Positions 1 through 4,688 of a DNA stretch of 5,971 bases are shown piece by piece. Source of the DNA: Actinomycetes bacterium (lineage in GTDB: Bacteria; Actinomycetota; Actinomycetes; S36-B12; GCA-2699445). Both the position numbers and the translations under genes were made by a program. The notes below the pieces were generated by a model. That model saw only the letters and a program-made list of their open reading frames with translations, did no database searches and was not told the origin of the DNA. The stretch spans positions 1 through 5,971 of the forward strand of contig JAHZKU010000004.1 in the NCBI GenBank assembly GCA_022600255.1. The letters run 5' to 3'. Each line of letters opens with the position of its first letter. Position 1 is the first letter of the stretch.

Positions 1-358
1 CGGCCATCGCGTCACCCAGTTCGACTGACACCGGCACGCCCGGAAAAGCCAGGACCGCGTGGCGCTTCAGATTGGCGTTCAGCACATCCCAGTAGGGAAT
101 CTTGCTGGCACTGGGAAGATCGGGGGCCTCCACCACGCGCACTAGGATCCGTGCCAACCCATCCGCGACCCAGCCGCGGTGGACCACGACCTTCACACCA
201 CGCAGCGTGCCGTCCTCCAACCGCTTCTCTAAGCGGTTCGCGGTCAGCCGATCCTCTACGCCCGAAACGGCCTTCGCCGTCGTAGGGCTACGCACAGCGT
301 CGCTCAGCTTGTCGCTTGCGGAGTTGAGAATTTGTTTGCTGATCTTTCGGGGACCCAT
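1..358 (-). CDS. Partial N-terminal part of a hypothetical protein, possibly APP1/DUF2183 phosphatidate-phosphatase-like
   Basis: An open frame of 119 codons starts at an ATG (356-358 on the minus strand) and is still open at the left edge, so only the N-terminus is visible. It opens with a charged helical stretch (about residues 1-50, including NRLEKRLE). A segment follows with W-V-A-D-G-L-A-R-I-L-V-R-V-V-E-A-P near residue 65-80 and a LKRHAVLAFPGVPVSVELGD run near 98-116. This order (a small 'ARVLxRVxxAP' strand, then an 'RFxxxPVPGAxVxVxxG' strand) resembles the beta-rich region before the catalytic domain in actinobacterial APP1/DUF2183 proteins. The catalytic DxDxT motif of that family would lie outside the window, so the assignment is an inference from pattern. 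No strong Shine-Dalgarno lies before this ATG; in-frame codons upstream are also open, so the start is uncertain. The gene is divergent from the Pr6Pr gene. That it is coding is much surer than its function. Confidence 0.6.
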   Translation of the reverse strand, partial: MGPRKISKQILNSASDKLSDAVRSPTTAKAVSGVEDRLTANRLEKRLEDGTLRGVKVVVHRGWVADGLARILVRVVEAPDLPSASKIPYWDVLNANLKRHAVLAFPGVPVSVELGDAMA

Positions 359-512
359 ACGCCAAGGATGCCGTGATCGGTGTGGTTTCGCACTGTTGTC
401 GCTACGAGGTTGTGGCAAACGCACTCGTAGGGGAATGATTCGAGCTGCGAGCAAGATCCAATTTCGGGCATTCGAGTGGTGAAGCCCGGTGCAAACCGGG
501 CAGTCTGGACTC
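359..512. other. Divergent intergenic region with repeats and possible leader structure
   Basis: These 154 bases separate two divergent genes and should hold both promoters. I see no convincing -35/-10 pair on either strand. They do hold an imperfect direct repeat (TGTGG-N3/4-CGCACT at 381-394 and 411-425), a long-range pairing of CACTCG (422-427) and AATG (434-437) with CATTCGAGTG (469-478), and a perfect hairpin at 484-501. Confidence 0.5.
484..501 (+). repeat. Perfect 7-bp hairpin with GCAA (GNRA) tetraloop at the Pr6Pr start
   Basis: GCCCGGT (484-490) and ACCGGGC (495-501) are exact reverse complements around a GCAA loop. In RNA this is a stable GC-rich stem capped by a GNRA tetraloop. 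No T tract follows on either strand, so it is unlikely to be an intrinsic terminator. It lies 11 bases before the ATG at 513 and covers an alternative GTG start at 489-491, so if transcribed it could affect translation initiation. The structure is seen directly; a regulatory role is inferred. Confidence 0.55.
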
Positions 513-1442
513 ATGAGCGGCGCTGAACCATCCGATGACCGGACGGCGCGCCTGCCTGAAACCGACCCCACACGTCGTATCGAGCCGGACCCCACGCAAC
601 TCTCGCAGCCGCCAGCGCCCCAGGAAGCTACCCGGCTGGACAACGACGAACAGCCGACCCAAGCCATGCTGGGTGAGCCAACGCGCGTTGATCCCGAACC
701 TGCTGATGGAGGACGAGCGGCGGACGCCACCGCCGTTCTCCCGCAGCATCAGGCCGCCCCGGTCCTGCCGCCGCCCGTGCTCGCGCCACCCAACCCGTCG
801 ACACGTACCGGGACATACCAGTTAGCCCGCTGGGCGCACGTGCTCGTGGCGCTGATCGCTTGGCTGGCGCTGGGGCTACAGGTGTGGGCGGCGGCGACCG
901 CTCAGCCCACGAGTGCGGGCGTCGCGGAGGCCTTACTGCAGGCGTTGGCTCTCTTCCCGGTCTGGAGCAGCATTGTCGTGGCACTGATTGCCTCTGGCCT
1001 GGCGATCAATCCGATTCGAAACAATGCGGGTTTCCCCACCTCCCGGCTGACCAGCTTGGTCATGGCCACCATGAGCGCGTTATTGTACTTCGTCGTACTG
1101 AGCCCGTCCTTCCAGCGACAAGGCGAACAGGCCCTTGCCGAGGTCATGTTGAGCATTGTGGTTCCGGCGCTTGTCCTATTGGTTTACGGGTTCTTCGGCC
1201 CGCGGCCGCGACTGGAGTACCGCAACATCGTGCCCGCGTTGGTCATCCCGGTGGTCTGGATGGGATACACCCTCGTGCACGGTGTGGTTACCCAGTGGTA
1301 TCCGTACGATTTTGTCAACGTGGACACGTCCAGCTACGGCCGCGTCGCGGCCAACCTAGTCACCTTCCTGCTCATCTCGGCCGTACTTGCTGCGGTGTTC
1401 GTTGTGATCGACAAGCGACTCCCGTGGGCACCCCGGCGCTGA
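513..1442 (+). CDS. Pr6Pr family six-helix membrane protein with long disordered N-terminal tail
   Basis: The product from the ATG at 513 has 309 residues. Residues 1-100 are rich in Pro, Thr, Asp, Glu and Gln and have no obvious fold. Six hydrophobic helices follow at about 108-130, 141-163, 181-197, 209-227, 238-258 and 279-299, and the protein ends in a short basic tail. The signature is the loop before the last helix (WYPYDFVNVD, 262-271) followed by SSYGRVAANL; this arrangement is typical of Pr6Pr family membrane proteins, whose function is not established. The tail carries seven 'D/E/Q-x-T-x-hydrophobic' motifs, which suggests threonine phosphorylation (inferred). The start is ambiguous. 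An in-frame GTG at 489 would add eight residues and has a GGTGA six bases upstream, but it sits inside the 484-501 hairpin; the ATG has only a poor GGA nearby. The family call is fairly sure and the start less so. Confidence 0.85.
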   Translation: MSGAEPSDDRTARLPETDPTRRIEPDPTQLSQPPAPQEATRLDNDEQPTQAMLGEPTRVDPEPADGGRAADATAVLPQHQAAPVLPPPVLAPPNPSTRTGTYQLARWAHVLVALIAWLALGLQVWAAATAQPTSAGVAEALLQALALFPVWSSIVVALIASGLAINPIRNNAGFPTSRLTSLVMATMSALLYFVVLSPSFQRQGEQALAEVMLSIVVPALVLLVYGFFGPRPRLEYRNIVPALVIPVVWMGYTLVHGVVTQWYPYDFVNVDTSSYGRVAANLVTFLLISAVLAAVFVVIDKRLPWAPRR

Positions 1443-1588
1443 TGGCGCCAAACCCATAGGTTCTGCACTGTCAGATCAGGTGTTTTCCCGCAGGGTTAGG
1501 CGGCATCTGTAAGGATCGAGTCTGAAACGAAGAAGCCCAATCCGAGACGTACCCCCGCGGACTGAGTGCCTGACCGTTGGAGACCGAC
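1443..1588. other. Intergenic gap between the Pr6Pr and kinase genes
   Basis: This gap holds an 8-base palindrome TGGCGCCA (1443-1450) directly after the Pr6Pr stop codon, and no credible terminator. A TAAGGA sequence at 1510-1515 has no matching -35. The two genes may therefore share a transcript, or the kinase promoter is of a type I cannot recognise by eye. Confidence 0.4.
1579..1582 (+). promoter_or_regulatory. Ribosome binding site of the ABC1/UbiB-type kinase
   Basis: GGAG lies six bases before the ATG at 1589. This spacing is ideal and favours that ATG over the in-frame TTG at 1577, which overlaps the GGAG itself. Confidence 0.7.
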
Positions 1589-3556
1589 ATGGCTGAGAGC
1601 GACTTCTCCCTCTTCCTGGACGTATCAGGCTTCATTGACGTCCTTCTGATTCTTATTGTTATCGGTTGGCTGACGGGACGTATCCTCGGCGTGAAGCGAG
1701 GCTTCTTCCGAGCCATTGTGGCTGGCCTGGTCGGCCTGATCGCCGGGCAAATCCTGGTGCTTGTGCAGTTCCCGGACGAAGAAAACTTCAGCGATCCAGA
1801 GGATTTGCTGCGACTGGGGCTCGGTTTCTTCGGCTACGTACTGCTGGTTACCATGATCACCAGTCTGGTGTTGGAAGCTGTCCTGAAGCCGCGGGATCAG
1901 CGCAGACGTCCGCGACTGCCGCACCCGATCAGGTGGATCAAGCGCAAGTTTGCGCTGCTGCAACGATTGCAGGAGATCGCCCTGGCCGCTCGCCGACACG
2001 GGTTGGTGGGTCGCAAGTACGCCTCTAGGGCCGCCCTGTCTAGTCCAGAAGGAGCGCGGGCGCTGCGGCTCACGCTCGAGGACTGTGGCGGTATGTTCAT
2101 CAAGTTCGGGCAGATAGCTGCGGGCCGTGATGACTTCTTGCCGCCCGCGGTGATCGCCGAGTTGGGACTTCTGCGAACCTCCGTCAAGCCGTTGCCGATC
2201 GCGACCGTCAACAGCGTCATGGCCAGTGAACTTGGTGAGAACTGGCGGGAGACCTTTGATTGGTTCGACAACGATGCCTTGGCGGCGGCTTCGATCGGTG
2301 TCATTCACGAGGCGCGCCTGGTGGGCGGCGAGCCGGTTATCGTCAAGATCCAACGACCTGGGATCAAAGACATCGTGGCCCGCGATAGCCGTGTCCTTAT
2401 CTGGGGAGCTAAGCAACTGGAACGCACCTCCGGCTACGCCCGCTCCTTGGGAATCGTGGACTTGGCAGAGGAACTTGTTGAGGGAGTCACCGAAGAGTTG
2501 GACTTCACCCGAGAGGCCACGAACAACCTGGCAATGCGCACGCACCGTGCCAATGATGTGGGCGTGAAAATCCCGCTGGTGAATCAGGAACTCACTACCG
2601 AGCGAGTCCTGGTAATGCAGGAGGTAATCGGGGAGCCGGTCTCTGATGATGCAGCGGTCGACACATGTGGAGTGGATCGCTCCGAGTTGGCTGATCGGCT
2701 GCTGAAGTCCTTTCTGGATCAGATTCTGGGGTCAGGGGTGTATCACGCTGACCCCCACCCGGGGAACGTGTTGATTGACTCCGACGGCACCCTCTGGCTG
2801 ATCGATTTTGGTGCAGTCGGGTTCATTGACCCGATCACGTTGGAGGCCCTGCAACAAATGGCCATCGGGTTCACGCTGCGCGACCCGGGGATGCTCGCAC
2901 GAGCCGTGCGCCGGATGGCGGGCGGACAAGTGGAGCTGGATATCCCGTCCTTGGAATACGACATGGGCCAGGTTCTGACCCAAGTCGAAGACGGTGGGTT
3001 CGGGCCAACCGCGATTGGCGAGGTCGTTCATGTCCTGCAGCGTCATTCAGTCCGAGTGCCGCGGGCGTTGACGGTCTTGGGTCGGGCCGCCGTCACGATG
3101 GAGGGCACCCTGCGGGTGATCCAGCCCGGATACAGTATGAGTGCAGAGGCGCCGCGCCTCGTCAAGACCACTCCCACCCTGGACGAGTCAGAAGCGGCGG
3201 TTACCAAGGAGTTCCTGCGGGCGATCCCTTCCCTGCGACCGTTGCCACAGCTCGTGGAAGACATCGCCGTGCAGACCCGTAGCGGTGACCTAGGGATTCG
3301 CATTGAGCGGTTCAGCGGCCGGGACCGGGTCGCAGTGGACCGGTGGTTGGATCGAATCTTGTGGGCGTCGCTATCAATGGCTGGATTAATCGGCTCTGCG
3401 CTGATTCTGCTCGCATCAGCGATGACGACAGACGGGGACGTCGCCCTCTATCTGCGCTGGATCGGATTCCTGGGACTGATCGTTTCCTCGGCCATGCAGA
3501 TGCGGGTGGTTGCCCGAGTCCTCCAGCGTCGAACGGACGATGACGACCACTTCTGA
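1589..3556 (+). CDS. ABC1/UbiB/AarF family atypical protein kinase, membrane-anchored
   Basis: The product has 655 residues. Predicted membrane helices lie at about 13-33, 40-60 and 78-98, then a basic linker, the kinase-like domain (about 150-500) and two C-terminal helices at about 590-611 and 618-637. Family motifs are clear: KFGQ (172-175, the ABC1-specific KxGQ), the Ala-rich nucleotide loop LAAASIG (231-237), the lysine in VIVKIQRP (K253), EELDFTREA (302-310) with N312, the catalytic-loop motif HADPHPGN (386-393) and the metal-binding DFG (406-408). ABC1 proteins such as UbiB and COQ8 are atypical kinases/ATPases linked to isoprenoid quinone and lipid handling. Actinobacteria generally use menaquinone, so the 'ubiquinone' name should not be transferred and the substrate is unknown. 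Unusual points are SIGVIHEA where the family normally has SIGQVHRA, and no LQD motif after the KxGQ helix. The family call is very sure; the physiological role is not known. Confidence 0.95.
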   Translation: MAESDFSLFLDVSGFIDVLLILIVIGWLTGRILGVKRGFFRAIVAGLVGLIAGQILVLVQFPDEENFSDPEDLLRLGLGFFGYVLLVTMITSLVLEAVLKPRDQRRRPRLPHPIRWIKRKFALLQRLQEIALAARRHGLVGRKYASRAALSSPEGARALRLTLEDCGGMFIKFGQIAAGRDDFLPPAVIAELGLLRTSVKPLPIATVNSVMASELGENWRETFDWFDNDALAAASIGVIHEARLVGGEPVIVKIQRPGIKDIVARDSRVLIWGAKQLERTSGYARSLGIVDLAEELVEGVTEELDFTREATNNLAMRTHRANDVGVKIPLVNQELTTERVLVMQEVIGEPVSDDAAVDTCGVDRSELADRLLKSFLDQILGSGVYHADPHPGNVLIDSDGTLWLIDFGAVGFIDPITLEALQQMAIGFTLRDPGMLARAVRRMAGGQVELDIPSLEYDMGQVLTQVEDGGFGPTAIGEVVHVLQRHSVRVPRALTVLGRAAVTMEGTLRVIQPGYSMSAEAPRLVKTTPTLDESEAAVTKEFLRAIPSLRPLPQLVEDIAVQTRSGDLGIRIERFSGRDRVAVDRWLDRILWASLSMAGLIGSALILLASAMTTDGDVALYLRWIGFLGLIVSSAMQMRVVARVLQRRTDDDDHF

Positions 3557-3560
3557 CGCA

Positions 3561-3575
3561 GCCGGGTGCCCCGGC
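3561..3575 (+). terminator. Stem-loop directly after the kinase stop codon
   Basis: GCCGGG (3561-3566) and CCCGGC (3570-3575) pair perfectly over a TGC loop, starting four bases after the stop codon. There is no T tract, so it may protect the mRNA 3' end or pause polymerase rather than act as a classic terminator. Confidence 0.4.
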
Positions 3576-3622
3576 GCGTTGCATGCCAGGCCCCCCGACT
3601 AGGACGCTGTGAGCTTTTCCTC

Positions 3623-3650
3623 GCCCGGCCGGCGGACGACCGGGCTTATT
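3623..3650 (+). terminator. Probable intrinsic terminator of the kinase transcript
   Basis: GCCCGG (3623-3628) and CCGGGC (3640-3645) form a six-pair GC stem with an 11-base loop, followed at once by TTATT on the plus strand. It lies 66 bases past the kinase stop codon, in the gap before a convergent gene. The T run is short, so strength is uncertain. Confidence 0.45.
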
Positions 3651-3708
3651 GCCGCTCTGCAGCCCCCTAGACATCTCTATGTCGAAGCTGACTCGGGAAC
3701 ATGCAAAA

Positions 3709-3741
3709 CAGGTGGTGACGCAACATCGCACCTGCAGCAGG
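3709..3741. repeat. Overlapping inverted repeats in the convergent gap
   Basis: CAGGTG (3709-3714) is repeated inverted as CACCTG (3729-3734) with a 14-base spacer. The right arm also takes part in a second palindrome, CCTGC-A-GCAGG (3731-3741). The two pairings exclude each other. No function is assigned. Confidence 0.35.
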
Positions 3742-3787
3742 CTCAGTCTCCTGACCCCCGCGCGGTTTTCCGGGCCCCTAGTAGCAG

Positions 3788-3809
3788 CGGGCAACACCGA
3801 AGCTACCCG
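3788..3809 (-). terminator. Stem-loop after the DUF4333 lipoprotein gene
   Basis: Read on the minus strand, CGGGTAGC pairs with GTTGCCCG (eight pairs, two of them G-U in RNA) around a TTCGGT loop, 12 bases past the lipoprotein stop codon. No T run follows, so this is a terminator-like or 3'-stabilising hairpin rather than a sure terminator. Confidence 0.35.
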
Positions 3810-3821
3810 AGGCGCTTAGTT

Positions 3822-4349
3822 CTAGACGACTTCCCAAGTGATATTGCCCTTGTCATCGGTCATCGTGACTTTGACATCGGCTGAATCGCCGTTGTTGTCG
3901 GTGGCCGTGCAGTTGAACGAGGTATTCGCTTCAATCGCCACGTTGGTGGGACACGTCACCACGGCATCGATGTTGGACTGTTCTGCGAGCCCCGACGTGA
4001 TCTCTTCTTCGACCTTCGTGGTGTCCAGTTGCGAGCCGGTTGGCAGAGTGCCACCGCGCTCCAGCTCCCAGGTGATGTTCCCCTCGTCGTCGCGCTGCGT
4101 CACAATCACCGTGCCGTTGCCGCCACTGGAGTCCGTGACGTCGCAGCCGAAGGTGCCTCCAGCCTGGATCGGTACGTCGTCGGGGCAGGAGACGGTGACC
4201 GTTAGGCCCGTTTGTTCTTGGATTCCCGAGGCAATCTCGCTCTCGGCCTTGTCCACGTCGAGGTTGGTGCTCCCAACACTGACCGAGCATGCGCTGAGCG
4301 CCAACGCTGCGGCCATGGCACCGCCGAATCCGATTAGTCTGGTCCGCAT
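3822..4349 (-). CDS. Secreted lipoprotein with two DUF4333 domains
   Basis: The product has 175 residues. The N-terminus MRTRLIG plus a hydrophobic stretch ending in a lipobox (LSAC, Cys at 21) marks a type II signal peptide, so the mature protein is predicted to be lipid-anchored on the outer face of the membrane. The rest is two similar repeats, about 29-95 and 107-175. Each runs from a helix (KAESEIASGI, KVEEEITSGL) to a Cys-Pro strand (SCPDDV, TCPTNV), a second Cys (C69, C147), then a strand pair ending in GNITWE. The Cys pairs (55/69 and 133/147) share the same 14-residue spacing, consistent with one disulfide per domain. This matches the DUF4333 family, common in actinobacterial exported proteins and without a known function. 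The ATG at 4349 is preferred because GGAGG lies five bases upstream; an in-frame TTG at 4361 would precede that site. The gene converges on the kinase gene. Confidence 0.9.
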   Translation of the reverse strand: MRTRLIGFGGAMAAALALSACSVSVGSTNLDVDKAESEIASGIQEQTGLTVTVSCPDDVPIQAGGTFGCDVTDSSGGNGTVIVTQRDDEGNITWELERGGTLPTGSQLDTTKVEEEITSGLAEQSNIDAVVTCPTNVAIEANTSFNCTATDNNGDSADVKVTMTDDKGNITWEVV

Positions 4350-4354
4350 CTGGT

Positions 4355-4359
4355 CCTCC
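4355..4359 (-). promoter_or_regulatory. Strong ribosome binding site of the DUF4333 lipoprotein
   Basis: GGAGG on the minus strand lies five bases before the ATG (4347-4349). It fixes the start and rules out the TTG at 4361 as the main start. Confidence 0.8.
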
Positions 4360-4405
4360 AAGGGGATGTTCGATACCTAGGCTAGAGATAACTGAGGGCA
4401 CTTGC

Positions 4406-4428
4406 ACGCGTCAGCCCACGCTGAGCGT
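4406..4428. repeat. Inverted repeat upstream of the lipoprotein gene
   Basis: ACGC (4406-4409) plus TCAGC (4411-4415) pair with GCTGA (4420-4424) plus GCGT (4425-4428). This makes nine pairs with one bulged G at 4410 and a CCAC loop. It overlaps the possible -35 of the lipoprotein promoter, so it could be an operator (inferred). Confidence 0.45.
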
Positions 4429-4437
4429 ACTCGGTTT

Positions 4438-4492
4438 GGGAATCGGTCGGTTTTGCCGCCCTTTGGGCGGCTCGACTCAAAACCCGAATCCC
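4438..4492. repeat. 55-base extended imperfect palindrome
   Basis: Three nested pairings lie on one axis: GGGAATCGG (4438-4446) with CCGAATCCC (4484-4492, eight of nine paired), GTTTTG (4450-4455) with CAAAAC (4478-4483), and CCGCCC (4456-4461) with GGGCGG (4465-4470) over a TTT loop. Bulges are three bases on one side and seven (4471-4477) on the other, giving about 20 pairs in all. No T tract follows on either strand. It could be a structured RNA, a 3' stabilising element, a dispersed palindromic repeat or a protein-binding site. Confidence 0.6.
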
Positions 4493-4499
4493 GGTGTCG

Positions 4500-4524
4500 G
4501 CGCTGCCGCAGGTTTGCTCAGCGC
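4500..4524. repeat. Second hairpin next to the 55-base palindrome
   Basis: GCGCTG (4500-4505) pairs with CAGCGC (4519-4524), with an inner GCA (4508-4510) to TGC (4515-4517) pairing. It begins eight bases after the larger palindrome, so the two may form one structured unit. Confidence 0.4.
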
Positions 4525-4688
4525 AGCCGGTCTAGGGCATTCGTGGCCACGTTTCGCAGCAGCGGCAGCGACTAGCCAGAACCAGAGACGGTGTGAGGCC
4601 GACAACTACGCGGTAGAAACCATCAGGGCCCAGGATTCTCGCCGCGTCTCGCCAGGCATAGAGCCAAGCTTTCGGCGACGTACCCGCG

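Larger units (their letters stand above)
4350..4688. other. 339-base intergenic region rich in inverted repeats, no gene found
   Basis: This gap lies downstream of the dehydrogenase gene and upstream of the lipoprotein gene, both on the minus strand. It must hold the lipoprotein leader and probably its promoter. A weak candidate is CTGACG (4414-4409) with TTATCT (4391-4386), 17 bases apart on the minus strand. It also contains four inverted repeats (4406-4428, 4438-4492, 4500-4524, 4542-4551). I see no credible open frame; the stretch from 4552 to 4688 shows nothing recognisable. No tRNA-like fold was found. Confidence 0.5.

Noticed and set aside
422..512. Known riboswitch (cobalamin, TPP, c-di-GMP, glycine)
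   Set aside because: The GGTG...CCGGGC stretch superficially recalls a cobalamin riboswitch, but the conserved core boxes are missing.
860..1459. 199-codon plus-strand frame overlapping the Pr6Pr gene
   Set aside because: It is a shifted-frame shadow of six-helix coding sequence with low-complexity composition.
1510..1515. TAAGGA as a -10 element for the kinase gene
   Set aside because: The last base is not T and no -35-like hexamer lies at a suitable distance.
1625..2545. Long minus-strand open frame (306 codons) opposite the kinase gene
   Set aside because: It is antisense to conserved kinase motifs, has no plausible ribosome site that I can see and no recognisable domain; GC-rich codon bias opens such frames.
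3312..3797. 161-codon minus-strand frame across the kinase 3' end and the gap
   Set aside because: It overlaps the C-terminal membrane helices of the kinase in antisense, and the product is rich in Arg, Pro and Gly with no domain.
3609..3884. 91-codon plus-strand frame in the convergent gap
   Set aside because: It runs into the lipoprotein gene in antisense, covers the hairpins and has no ribosome site or family resemblance.
4438..4492. Integron attC site or tRNA gene
   Set aside because: The palindrome lacks the conserved core sites of attC (GTTRRRY and its partner), and no acceptor stem, anticodon arm or T-arm consensus is present.
4645..4680. Terminator of the dehydrogenase gene (CGTC/GCC with GGCGACG)
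   Set aside because: The stem is short with a two-base bulge and a 20-base loop, and no T tract follows on the minus strand.
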